Shown: positions 43,906 to 52,812 of the stretch, in pieces
Layout of the letters: every line of letters starts with the position of its first letter
Position numbering within the stretch: position 1 is the stretch's first letter
Origin: Anabaena cylindrica PCC 7122
GTDB lineage: Bacteria; Cyanobacteriota; Cyanobacteriia; Cyanobacteriales; Nostocaceae
Direction: 5' to 3'
DNA length: 64,000 nucleotides
Assembly (NCBI RefSeq): GCF_000317695.1
Contig: NC_020157.1
Location: 1-64,000, forward strand
Notes under the pieces: model-generated
Databases searched by the model: none
Told to the model about the DNA's origin: nothing
What the model saw: only the letters and a program-made list of their open reading frames with translations
Translations under genes and position numbers: made by a program

Positions 43906-45831
43906 ATGGTTTCTACTTCTGCTTTCCGCGTTCACTTTCCTAACCTCCTGAAGAAACACCCCGATGCAGTCGCGGCGATCTCTTGTGCAGTTCTGGTTTT
44001 CCTGGGCTGGCAAACGCTCAATTTTGGCTGGATTGGAGTTGCCCTGTTCATTCTGACCGCTGCTTACGTGATTGGTGGGTTTGAGAGTGCGCGTGAAGGC
44101 TTGACAACCCTATTTAAAGAAAAAGAACTCGATGTAGACTTGCTGATGATTGTGGCAGCCCTGGGAGCGGCAGGTCTGGGACTATGGCGGCGGGAATATT
44201 ACATGATTGTGGATGGTGCTGTCCTCATCCTGATTTTTGCGATTAGTGGCGCACTTGAAGGATATGCCATGCAGCGAACGGAGCGGAGTATTCAGGGGTT
44301 GATGAGTTTAACCACCGATACAGCGCGAGTGATGCGGAACGGGCAGGAACGAACTATACCGATTTCTGAGCTAAGGATTGGCGATCAAGTCTTGGTCAAA
44401 CCGGGAGAATTAGTGCCGACCGATGGTTTGGTCATGGAAGGATTCAGTACATTGAACCAGGCTTCAATCACAGGAGAATCGATTCCTGTAGAGAAAACCG
44501 TTGGTGATGAGGTTTTTGCAGGTACGATCAATGGCAGTGGTGCGCTGCGGCTCAAGATTCATCAACCGCCCGAAAGTAGCTTGATTCAGCGAGTCATCCG
44601 TCTCGTCCAGCAAGCTCAAAACGAAGCACCACCCTCGCAGCAATTTATCGAACGATTTGAGCGAGGCTATGCGAAGGTTATTGTCATTGCAGGGATCTTG
44701 CTAGGAACTTTGCCTCCTTTCCTATTGGGCTGGAACTGGGAAGATACAATTTATCGAGCCTTAATTTTTCTTGTCGTTGCGTCGCCCTGCGCGTTGATGG
44801 CATCTATTATGCCAACTGTGCTATCGGGGATTGCCAATGGGGCGCGGCATGGAATCTTGTTCAAGAATGGGGCGCAATTAGAACGGATCGGGCAAGTGAG
44901 GGCGATCGCCTTTGATAAAACCGGAACGCTGACGACTGGCAAGCTTCAAGTAGTTGATGTTCTGTCAAACCAGCGATCCACCGACCGATTACTTCAAGTA
45001 GCGGCGGCATTAGAGAGTTTGTCTGAGCATCCCATTGGTGAAGCGATCGTGCAGTCTGCTCGTCAAGAGAATCTGACCTGGGTGGAAGCGGTCAACGGTC
45101 AAGCACAAGCCGGGCGAGGAATTACTGGAAAAATTGAGCATCAGATAGCTGTGGTTGGAAAAGCTACTTTTGTCCAGGCACAAGCGAAGCCTGTTTCAAG
45201 AGCATTGACTGAGCAAAGCCAGCAGTGGGAAGCAGAAGGAAAAACAGTAGTATGGGTTGCCTATGCGGGAGAGGTTCTAGGCATCATTGCCGTTGCCGAT
45301 ACCGTGCGACCTGCGGCAGCGCAAGCGATCGCCCGATTGAAACGTCTGGGAATTGAACGGATTGTCATGCTGACAGGGGATAACTCGCGCACTGCTCACA
45401 GCATTGCTCAACAGGTTGGGGTAGACCAAGTTTACGCAGAACTCTTACCAGAAGATAAAGTCGGTGTGATTCGACAGTTGCAAAAGCAATACCAAACTGT
45501 AGCAATGGTTGGGGATGGTATCAATGATGCACCCGCCTTAGCCCAGGCATCGGTCGGAATTGCGATGGGAGCCGCAGGCAGTGATGTTGCTCTGGAAACC
45601 GCAGATATCGTGTTGATGGCAGATCGCTTGGAGCGATTAGAACACGCGATTCGTCTGGGTCGTCGCGCTCAAGGCATTGTCAAGCAAAATATCGTGTTTG
45701 CCCTCAGTTTTGTGGGGGTTTTGCTAATTCTAAACTTTACTGGCAACATCACACTTCCATTTGGAGTTTTGGGGCATGAAGGCTCTACGGTTGTAGTGAC
45801 GTTGAGCGGATTGCGATTACTAAGAAGTTAA
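43906..45831 (+). CDS. coaT: CoaT, cobalt-exporting P1B-type ATPase
   Basis: A 641-residue P-type ATPase that pumps Co2+ (possibly Zn2+) out of the cytoplasm. It shows the actuator TGES (189-192), membrane metal motif Ser293-Pro294-Cys295, the phosphorylated Asp337 in DKTGT, an HP motif (SEHPIGEA) and GDGINDAPA with final TMs. There is no N-terminal CxxC metal-binding domain, as expected for CoaT (P1B-4-like). ATG 43906 follows the operator by 30 bp. All catalytic motifs are intact. Confidence 0.92.
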   Translation: MVSTSAFRVHFPNLLKKHPDAVAAISCAVLVFLGWQTLNFGWIGVALFILTAAYVIGGFESAREGLTTLFKEKELDVDLLMIVAALGAAGLGLWRREYYMIVDGAVLILIFAISGALEGYAMQRTERSIQGLMSLTTDTARVMRNGQERTIPISELRIGDQVLVKPGELVPTDGLVMEGFSTLNQASITGESIPVEKTVGDEVFAGTINGSGALRLKIHQPPESSLIQRVIRLVQQAQNEAPPSQQFIERFERGYAKVIVIAGILLGTLPPFLLGWNWEDTIYRALIFLVVASPCALMASIMPTVLSGIANGARHGILFKNGAQLERIGQVRAIAFDKTGTLTTGKLQVVDVLSNQRSTDRLLQVAAALESLSEHPIGEAIVQSARQENLTWVEAVNGQAQAGRGITGKIEHQIAVVGKATFVQAQAKPVSRALTEQSQQWEAEGKTVVWVAYAGEVLGIIAVADTVRPAAAQAIARLKRLGIERIVMLTGDNSRTAHSIAQQVGVDQVYAELLPEDKVGVIRQLQKQYQTVAMVGDGINDAPALAQASVGIAMGAAGSDVALETADIVLMADRLERLEHAIRLGRRAQGIVKQNIVFALSFVGVLLILNFTGNITLPFGVLGHEGSTVVVTLSGLRLLRS

Positions 45832-45884
45832 TGAGTTCAGAGTGTTTAATAAACTAAGTGTGCGTTTACCAGGTGCGATCGCCA

Positions 45885-46013
45885 ATGCCGAAACTTGTAA
45901 AAATTCAACCTCACATGAAGGTTGAAGAACTCGAACAACGTTATCGTCAGTGTTGTGAGGTAGTTGAAAGCTGCCATTATCAAATAATCTCTTTAGCAAA
46001 GATTATCAACAAC
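45885..46013 (+). pseudogene. IS630-family transposase N-terminal remnant
   Basis: The first about 43 codons (MPKLVKIQPHMKVEELEQRY then HYQIISLAKI) match the start of IS630-type transposases, after which the frame runs antisense into the His-tail of the MFS gene. The rest of the element is gone. It marks a past insertion next to coaT. Confidence 0.65.
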
Positions 46014-46016
46014 AGT

Positions 46017-47408
46017 TCAATGACTATGGCGATGGTGAATGTCCCTTGTGTGAGGGTGGCTATGATTGATAATCACCGTATGTTCGTGACGATGGTTGTG
46101 AGGTTCGCCTACAGCCATCCCCTGATTATGCTCATGCTGATGGTGTTCATCGTGGATGTGTTTGTGTTCATGCTCACTGAGATAGTGGAGATGTTCGTGT
46201 TCATGCAGTTGAGGTGAGAGGGTAACTTGCACTACCACTAGCAGCATCAAGCCCACTAAGCTACCGTAAAGAAACTCGCGTTCAGCAAAGTTACTTCCCA
46301 ACCAACCGGCAAGAGGGTAGGAGATTGCCCACCAAAGATGACTCCAGGCAAAGTGTGCGCCATAAACTCGCCCTTGCACACCAGCTGGGATGCGGTCTGC
46401 AATTAATGTCTGGGTGGGTAAGTTCACTAAACTTTGCCCTGCACCCGCCACAAACCATAACAGCATCAGTGGTGCTAAATTTGCGTAGTTGACAGGTAAC
46501 AAAGCCAAGGTGATCAAAGTTGCACCAATAAAAACAAACGTTGTACGCGGCAAACTTCTATTGAAAGTACCATAAATAACTGCACAGAGGGTTGCACCAA
46601 TCCCAAAAGCTGCCATCACCCAGCCGTACTGCACTTCTCCCAAGTTAAGTGTACCTTGGACATAACCAACAGTATTTACTAAGATTTGCGCTCCGGCAAT
46701 TGATGCGACTAACTGCATTGCTAGCGCGTAACGAATAGGTGCATCTATAAGCAGGCGAGTTGTACCGTCTTTAATGTCTCCCCATGTTCGGTGTGTTGTC
46801 CTAGAAGGCTGTTGATTTTGTGCAATGACAAGCTGACCTGGTAATGTGAAGATTAAGACTGCCGCGATCGCAAAACTGAGAGCATCCAAGAAGAAGACTT
46901 GTCTTGCACCAATGAAGGCGGCGACACTTCCAGCGATACCAGGGCCAAGTACACCAAGCAATTGAAAAGTAGCAGCCGAAAGAGCGATCGCTTGGGGATA
47001 GTCATTCTCACCTGTGACTAATGGAATTGTGGCTTGATAAGTTGGGGTGAAGAAAGCATTAAAAACGTTAAGCGCAAATATTAATACGTAAACTTGCCAA
47101 ATTTGCGTCACAAAAGGCAACATACCCACAATTAACATTCTGAATATGTGGGTAACAACCATGATTTTCTTACGGTCGAGGCGGTCTGCGATCGCACCTG
47201 CAAGGGGAGATAGCAACACAAAAGCAGTGACACGCAGAGTTAAAGCTACTGAAAGCACAACTGCTGCATTCTTTCCAGCTAACTCAAAGGCCAGAAGGGC
47301 TAAACCCACCCAAGTGAGTGCATCGCCCAATAAACTAGTAGTTTGAGCAGTGTACAGCCTTGCAAATACCGGATTTCTCAAGCTGCGGAAAAATGTCAAG
47401 GTATTCAT
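46017..47408 (-). CDS. nrsD: NrsD/NreB-like MFS nickel exporter with His-rich tail
   Basis: A 463-residue major facilitator with about eleven or twelve TMs (starts MNTLTFFRSLRNPVFARLYT; A-motif GAIADRLDRKK at about 76-86). The last 62 or so residues hold about 23 His in His-x-His, Glu-His and Asp-His runs, the hallmark of NrsD and NreB, which export Ni2+ and whose tail binds metal. In Synechocystis NrsD is part of nrsBACD under the NrsRS system; here it stands alone, converging on coaT. The His-tail end borders the IS630 remnant, so downstream sequence may have been lost. Confidence 0.82.
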   Translation of the reverse strand: MNTLTFFRSLRNPVFARLYTAQTTSLLGDALTWVGLALLAFELAGKNAAVVLSVALTLRVTAFVLLSPLAGAIADRLDRKKIMVVTHIFRMLIVGMLPFVTQIWQVYVLIFALNVFNAFFTPTYQATIPLVTGENDYPQAIALSAATFQLLGVLGPGIAGSVAAFIGARQVFFLDALSFAIAAVLIFTLPGQLVIAQNQQPSRTTHRTWGDIKDGTTRLLIDAPIRYALAMQLVASIAGAQILVNTVGYVQGTLNLGEVQYGWVMAAFGIGATLCAVIYGTFNRSLPRTTFVFIGATLITLALLPVNYANLAPLMLLWFVAGAGQSLVNLPTQTLIADRIPAGVQGRVYGAHFAWSHLWWAISYPLAGWLGSNFAEREFLYGSLVGLMLLVVVQVTLSPQLHEHEHLHYLSEHEHKHIHDEHHQHEHNQGMAVGEPHNHRHEHTVIINHSHPHTRDIHHRHSH

Positions 47409-47717
47409 TTATCAGGAGGCATAGTTACACAAGTCTTTTATATCAAGATTTTAACAGAAATGGGGGGAGGGGGCATATTTCTCAAAGCCAGAAAATTGCC
47501 TTGCCAAGACCATTTTCACCACTCCGCTGTTTTCTCGAAGGAGTGTAGTGTTTTTTAGTTATAGCTGTGATGTTCCTGTAGCAACCATCATTGCTCAAAA
47601 ACTGCTTTTGGTACTTTGCCATTTAAAACTGAGAAACTAGCTTTCTTTGACATCCAGAATTCTCAATTGCGTCGGCAAACTTTGCACCCGTTTCTCAATA
47701 TACATTGAAACTTGAAA

Positions 47718-48452
47718 CTACTTGTTATACCAAGCTTTGCGCCACTGTTTCATTTGATTAATCTCTAATTCTTGGGCTTTGATAATTTCTTGAGCCAAGT
47801 TTTTGATTTCAGGACGCTGAGACTTTTGCAAGGCATCTTTCGCCATAACTACAGCTGATTCATGGTGAGGAATCATCGCGTTAATAAAACGCAGGTCAAA
47901 TTCTGCATCACCTGCACCCAAGTCCATGTTCATCATCATGGCTTGCATTTGATCAGGTGACATCTCCATCATGTGACCCATTTTGGTATCATAAGCCATT
48001 GGTTTATCTCCCGCTTTGGGATACCAGGTTGTACGCCACTGTTTCATCTGCGTAATTTCTTGGTTTTGTGCTTTGATAATTTCGTCTGCTAGCTTTTTGA
48101 TCTGTGGGCGTTTCGATTTTTGCTGTGCAACATTCGCCATTACCGTTGCTCCCTGATGGTGCGGAATCATCGCATCAATAAAGCGCAAATCATAGTTAGC
48201 ATCGGCTGGTCCCAAATCCATTGCCATGCTGTGGTTCATCATGCCACTACCCTGATTCATCATGCCGTCATGGTTCATCGGTTGCTTATCGCTAGTATCG
48301 ATAGCAGTGTTAGTAGGGTTTGGTGCTTGGCTTTGGTTTTGGGAAGTGGGTGTAGAACAGGCTGTCAAAACGCTGCTGGAAAAAGAAGCGATCGCTACCA
48401 AAGCAAATGTCAAAAAGCTGTTTTTCAGAGTAAGTAATTGCATAGGGATCAT
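47718..48452 (-). CDS. copM: CopM-like periplasmic copper-binding protein, tandem DUF305
   Basis: A 244-residue lipoprotein-like protein. The signal peptide ends in the lipobox LTAC (Cys32). A Met/His-rich linker follows (NHDGMMNQGSGMMNHSMAM), then two DUF305 repeats, each with FI(D/N)AMIPHH, KxLAxEIIKAQxxEI and MKQWR. The spacer between repeats is also Met-rich (MGHMMEMSPDQMQAMMMNM). The Met/His content and DUF305 match CopM of Synechocystis, which binds copper in the periplasm and outside the cell and acts with CopRS. Both a MerR-type promoter and two TTTCAT boxes lie upstream. The second start Met4 is possible. Confidence 0.85.
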   Translation of the reverse strand: MIPMQLLTLKNSFLTFALVAIASFSSSVLTACSTPTSQNQSQAPNPTNTAIDTSDKQPMNHDGMMNQGSGMMNHSMAMDLGPADANYDLRFIDAMIPHHQGATVMANVAQQKSKRPQIKKLADEIIKAQNQEITQMKQWRTTWYPKAGDKPMAYDTKMGHMMEMSPDQMQAMMMNMDLGAGDAEFDLRFINAMIPHHESAVVMAKDALQKSQRPEIKNLAQEIIKAQELEINQMKQWRKAWYNK

Positions 48453-48471
48453 CTAAATATTTCCTAATTAC

Positions 48472-48503
48472 AGTCTAAAATCTCTAGTTAGCTGGAGAGT
48501 CGA
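48472..48503 (-). promoter_or_regulatory. MerR-type promoter/operator of copM
   Basis: On the minus strand TCGACT (-35) and TAGACT (-10) are 20 bp apart with dyad TCTCTA-N6-TGGAGA (one mismatch). Same spacing and dyad as at 10924-10955. Confidence 0.65.
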
Positions 48504-48605
48504 TCATTTAGGTGATCTATCTTTTGCTTGGGTAATAAAGTTGCCCAGATAGCTAGTTATTCACCAAGCGACTGCGGCACTTACTATATAGTTTGACAGC
48601 CGAAT

Positions 48606-48623
48606 ATGAAATCAGGATGAAAT
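48606..48623 (-). promoter_or_regulatory. TTTCAT-N5-TTTCAT box upstream of copM (proximal)
   Basis: Minus-strand ATTTCATCCTGATTTCAT, 154 bp from the copM start. Confidence 0.7.
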
Positions 48624-48667
48624 CAAGGGTTGGCGCTAGTCGTACAGATATACGAATGCACATAAAT

Positions 48668-48685
48668 ATGAAATCTGCATGAAAT
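48668..48685 (-). promoter_or_regulatory. TTTCAT-N5-TTTCAT box upstream of copM (distal)
   Basis: Minus-strand ATTTCATGCAGATTTCAT, 62 bp upstream of the proximal box in the same orientation. It is also 146 bp from the copA fragment on the plus strand, but its orientation favours copM. Confidence 0.65.
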
Positions 48686-48830
48686 CCCTATACCTCAGTA
48701 GGTAGAAATATTTATTACCTCATTGGAATGACGGAATCGCACCCGCAAATTTTTAAGGTAAGTCCAAAGGCAATAACGCCTTTAGTAAATCCGAAAAATT
48801 CAAGAGGGTGAAGAAATCGATGAATGTATT

Positions 48831-49742
48831 GTGAATTTTGGAGCAGAACAGGCAACAGTTAAATATGACCCTAGAAGAACTGATTTAGAAGCTATTCAAG
48901 AAGCGGTAGATGCAGCAGGTTACTCTGCTTACCCACTCCAAGAACAAAACCTGATGACGGGAGAAGACGATGTGGAGAAAAGACATCGCTTAAGGGAATC
49001 CCGCGATTTAATGCGAAAGGTGGCGGTAGGAGGCATCATTAGCACTGTGTTGGTTATAGGTTCACTGCCTATGATGACAGGGTTGCACTTACCCTTTATC
49101 CCAGTATGGCTACATAATCCTTGGGTACAGTTGATACTTACTACCCCAGTACAATTCTGGTGTGGTTACTCCTTCTACACTAATGGATGGAAAGCTTTAA
49201 AACGTCATGCTGCCACAATGGATACCCTAATCGCTTTGGGTACAAGTGCAGCATATTTTTATTCGCTATTTCCCACATTATTTCCTAGCTTTTTCATCAA
49301 TCAGGGGTTAACACCAGATGTATATTATGAAACTGCTGCTGTTGTCATTACCCTGATTTTACTAGGCAGACTATTTGAAAATCGCGCTAAAGGACAAACT
49401 TCAGAAGCTATCCGTAAGTTGATTGGTTTGCAAGCGAAAACTGCAAGGTTAATTCGGAATGGACGAGAAATAGATGTACCGATTGAAGAAGTACAGATTG
49501 GAGATGTGATACTGGTTCGTCCTGGCGAGAAAATTCCCGTTGATGGCGAAGTAGTTGACGGGACATCCACAATTGATTCTACAGCCACAGTGCAAGCTGA
49601 GCCAAAAACAAAATTTGTCAGTATAGAAACTCAATTATCTAAAACTGAGAACCCAGTAGCTCTACGTAGCAGGACTCCAATTCCATACTCTGGGCTTTCT
49701 CCTGTTCTTGTCGGACGTTATAAACCGATACTTCATAATTAG
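48831..49742 (+). pseudogene. copA: Copper-transporting P1B ATPase fragment (CopA/PacS-like)
   Basis: It encodes the end of an N-terminal HMA domain (NFGAEQATVKYDPRRTD), the first TMs (FWCGYSFYTNGWKALKRHAA; MDTLIALGTSAAYFYSLF) and part of the actuator domain, up to VDGEVVDGTSTID at about 49580. Then it switches to unrelated sequence and stops. Missing are the HMA CxxC, TGES, the CPC metal site, DKTGT and GDGxND, so it cannot pump. The frame opens with GTG 48831; in-frame codons upstream (ECIV) continue the HMA. It is dead through truncation at both ends. Confidence 0.85.
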
Positions 49743-50029
49743 GACAAGTCAGTTCTTACATGGATGCTACTCGAACGCCTGTGATTACAATTAAAAATAT
49801 ATCAAAATGTGTATTATCTTACATCAAATAATGGTTTGTTGTTTGAAGGATGAGATGTAAGAATAGAACATAGAAAATAAATAGGATAACAAAAACAGAG
49901 TTTGATGGATTTGATGAGGATTTAAAGTAGACAAATAGTAAATCTTGTTATTTAATTATATGCTATTTGCTTTTTTCTATAGCTGACTTCAATTCATGGT
50001 TTATGACTAAGAAAAGGAATAAAAAGACA

Positions 50030-50830
50030 ATGAGTGAGAATAAGCAGGTCGAAATAGATGAACAAACAGTAGAAAATACCACTCAGAAAACAGGAAGAAT
50101 AGTAATTATCACCGGTGATAAAGGAGGTGTAGGTAAATCCACATTTGCAAGAGGACTACTACATTTATATATCAACAAACAGCTAAAATATTTGGCTTAT
50201 GATTCAGATCATCGCAATGCCCAATTATATAGACACTACGACTCCGCACAACCGGGAGTCAAGCTACTTGATATTTTTACAAGAGGTGGTGCAGATGACT
50301 TACTAATAGATTTAGAAAAAGAACTTCCCCCATTGGTATTAGTAGATTTACCTGCTCAGTCAGGTCTGTTTTTTGAGAATTTTGAGAAAGACTTGGGTGT
50401 ATTTGATGCTGTCAAAGGCTTAGGATACAAAGTCACTATGGTAAGTGTACTATCAAGGGTAAAAGACTCAGTGAATATATTACGAATTCTTCACAAATAC
50501 TGTGGCGATCGCGTTGATTATGTAGTTGTAAAAAATCTGTTTCACGGTGAAGCTGATAAGTTTGAACGCTATGACAATTCCGATACTCGCACCACACTTT
50601 TGGCAGATGGTGCGGTAGAAATTAAAATGCCAGATTTGTTTTTCAAACCCTATGACTATATTGATGAAAAAAACTTGACTTTTAGTGAAGTCTTAGAAGA
50701 TAAACAAGCCAACATTGTCATTAAATCTCGTGTTTCAGCTTGGTTGAAAGAATTTGAGCAAAGCGTGTTGAATGCTAATGAATTATTGGGGATAAAAGAA
50801 AATGCAGTCATCACAGATCAAGCCGCATAG
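50030..50830 (+). CDS. ParA/MinD-like P-loop ATPase
   Basis: A 266-residue NTPase when started at ATG 50030, which has AAGGAA 12 bases before it; in-frame ATGs exist at 50003 and 49967. The deviant Walker A GDKGGVGKST (residues 29-38) carries the signature lysine, and a Walker B-like LVLVDLPAQSG follows. Members of this class self-assemble on DNA or membrane to position plasmids or complexes. The C-terminal part (YDNSDTRTTLLADGAVEIKM onward) is unlike classic ParA. It overlaps the next gene by 29 bp. No ParB lies adjacent. The cargo is unknown. Confidence 0.75.
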   Translation: MSENKQVEIDEQTVENTTQKTGRIVIITGDKGGVGKSTFARGLLHLYINKQLKYLAYDSDHRNAQLYRHYDSAQPGVKLLDIFTRGGADDLLIDLEKELPPLVLVDLPAQSGLFFENFEKDLGVFDAVKGLGYKVTMVSVLSRVKDSVNILRILHKYCGDRVDYVVVKNLFHGEADKFERYDNSDTRTTLLADGAVEIKMPDLFFKPYDYIDEKNLTFSEVLEDKQANIVIKSRVSAWLKEFEQSVLNANELLGIKENAVITDQAA

Positions 50831-51608
50831 CCAAAATAATCCAGGAATTATCCCTAATCCTAAACGACTAGTAATGACAGTTGGTGATGCTAGGGTAGGT
50901 AAGTCAACTATAGCACGATTGTTGATTGAACTTTATCTAGAATCAAAACTAAATTTCAGAGTTTACTACAGTGGTAATCGCAATAAATTGTATGCTTATC
51001 AGCTGTTATTACCTATTGCTCAATTGCCCTTAACCCAAGGTGGTGCAGACCAATTATTAATTGATTTAGAGACTTTTTCTGATGTGCAAGTAGCTCTGAG
51101 TGATTTACCCGGACAAAGTTTTGAAGAATTCCGACAATTTGCGGAAGAAGTCATGCTGTGGGATGCAATTGCTCAATTAGGTTATCGTATCACCTTTGTA
51201 CATCCAATTTCTTATCGGAGAGATTGTACAGATTATCTACAAGAACTTTTTAATTGTTATGAAAATAAAGCAGACTACATCATTATCAAAAATCTGTATT
51301 TTGGTGACGAATTTCCTTACTATGATGGTTCTAATATTCAACAGGGTATCCAAGCAAGTGGAAACAATGAATTATATTTGGGAAAGTTATGGAGAGATAC
51401 TTATGAATTATTAGAATCTCTGGATTCACCTTATAACTATGCCATCCAAAACTCTGAAATAGATTTTATGAACCGTTCTCGTGTCTTTAACTGGATGGAA
51501 GAATTTAGTGAACAAATTAAGAATAATAAACATATTAGGGAATTATTGGGTTTATTGAACATTACATCAACAGTAGATTTACAAAATCAATTAAATAGCG
51601 ATTTTTAA
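50802..51608 (+). CDS. Second ParA-like P-loop protein, signature lysine lost
   Basis: A 268-residue paralogue of the preceding gene, aligned throughout (GGADQLLIDLET against GGADDLLIDLEK; DYIIIKNLYFGDE against DYVVVKNLFHGEA; SRVFNWMEEF against SRVSAWLKEF). Its P-loop is GDARVGKST (28-36): the catalytic Lys of KGGVGKS is replaced by Ala29-neighbouring residues, so it may bind nucleotide without normal dimer-dependent hydrolysis. Walker B-like VALSDLPGQS is kept with Asp. It overlaps the first gene by 29 bp, so the two are made together and probably form a heterocomplex. Confidence 0.7.
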   Translation: MQSSQIKPHSQNNPGIIPNPKRLVMTVGDARVGKSTIARLLIELYLESKLNFRVYYSGNRNKLYAYQLLLPIAQLPLTQGGADQLLIDLETFSDVQVALSDLPGQSFEEFRQFAEEVMLWDAIAQLGYRITFVHPISYRRDCTDYLQELFNCYENKADYIIIKNLYFGDEFPYYDGSNIQQGIQASGNNELYLGKLWRDTYELLESLDSPYNYAIQNSEIDFMNRSRVFNWMEEFSEQIKNNKHIRELLGLLNITSTVDLQNQLNSDF

Positions 51609-51809
51609 GTTTTGTTCTAAATACAGCACTTTTCTTTTTAAAGTACCACACCTAAATCACCAAAAGCTTATGGACAAAGGGTTATAGAATTTATTTGTGA
51701 TTTATTTGTGTACGAGATAGTTGAGAAAATTACTGTATTCAAAATCGGGGATAATTGGGAATAAGATTATGCGTATAAAAATCATAATTTAGAACGATTT
51801 TAGGATTTC

Positions 51810-51935
51810 TACCCAATTAATATGAAGCTGAATAGAACAAAAATTCAAGAATAACTGGCCACCGATAAACACAGATAAAGATCAATGAATTAATGTATTT
51901 CCCATTGTGTTCAACCTCGCCCAAAATTGGTATTA
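51810..51935. repeat. MITE-like dispersed element, copy 2 (inverted)
   Basis: The reverse complement of this stretch resembles 7122-7257: it shares ATCTTTATCTGTGTTTATC, then TTATTCTTG, then CAGCTTCATATTAATT, with TACCAATTTT-like ends. The 51609-52158 gap holds nothing else recognisable. Confidence 0.6.
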
Positions 51936-52158
51936 GAGTTATCTTTCATTTTTTTTGAAAAAACCAACTTTTCTATATTAGTGACTTATTACTTTTCAAA
52001 AGTTCTAGTTTCTAACTCCTGAATTCTTACTTTTTAATTAAAACTCAGAATGAAATCATGTTAGAAAATTCCAGCACAATAAAAAACTGACATATAGGAA
52101 TCAGGTTTGATTACTATATCATCTCCATCAAGAAACATAAAAAAAGGAACATGAACTT

Positions 52159-52812
52159 ATGAACACCCCTGTAGAAGCTTCTTTAGATACAACATTAGCA
52201 GGACAATCAGATCATTTTAAACAGAAAGTTCTCGATGTAGTGAGACGTTCTGGTATCAATCCTAAAGACCCATTGTTTTTGGTATTAAGTTCCCTGGGTA
52301 AATTTGAGGTCTTAATGGAAGACATTCCCGGTAAACTTAATACAGTAGTCGAAGGTTGGACAACGGAAATAGATGACAAACTTGATAAAGCATCAAGTGT
52401 AGCCATTGTTCAACAAAAAAGTGCGATCGCCAAAGCAGCATCAACCTTGTTGAGTAAAACCGAGCAAAAAAAATCTAGATCCGTCTTTAGTCCTTTAATA
52501 GCCACTGGTCTGGTATTATTTGGTATGTTTGGTGTTGTTATGCTGGCTGGTAATATATTTTTTATTTGGAGAGGTAAAGGGTTAACAGAACCAGTTCGCT
52601 TAACTGGAGAAGAACAAGAAACTTTGAATTGGGCTAAGTCAAAAGACGGAGAATTTGCTCGTCAAATTATGAAATGGAACGATTTTGATTTGAGTGTTTG
52701 TCGAGCCAAAAAAGCTCAATTAAAAGGCAGATGTATGATTTGGGTTGTGAATAATGACGAGCGACAACGTTATCTAGATCAATTAAATCAAAAATCAAAA
52801 TCAAGCCGTTAA
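52159..52812 (+). CDS. Membrane-anchored protein of a cyanobacterial plasmid family
   Basis: A 217-residue protein with an N-terminal soluble helix-rich part (NPKDPLFLVLSSLGKFEVLM, 35-54), a short coiled coil (about 70-105), one strongly hydrophobic TM (about 112-137) and a C-terminal domain (about 140-217) with Cys at 182 and about 195. AAGGAA precedes the start. It resembles small plasmid-borne proteins I recall from cyanobacterial conjugation-like clusters (possibly DUF6753), but the family name is uncertain. It follows the two ParA-like genes and converges with the regulator at 52801 (12-bp stop overlap). It could be the membrane partner of the NTPases. Confidence 0.6.
   Translation: MNTPVEASLDTTLAGQSDHFKQKVLDVVRRSGINPKDPLFLVLSSLGKFEVLMEDIPGKLNTVVEGWTTEIDDKLDKASSVAIVQQKSAIAKAASTLLSKTEQKKSRSVFSPLIATGLVLFGMFGVVMLAGNIFFIWRGKGLTEPVRLTGEEQETLNWAKSKDGEFARQIMKWNDFDLSVCRAKKAQLKGRCMIWVVNNDERQRYLDQLNQKSKSSR

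Noticed and set aside
45858..46217. 119-codon plus-strand frame over the nrsD tail
   Set aside because: Only its first part is real (IS630 remnant); the rest is antisense to the His-rich codons of nrsD.
52040..52070. TTTCAT box before the gene at 52159
   Set aside because: Only a single half-site (ATGAAAT) is present; the second half is missing at the 11-bp position.
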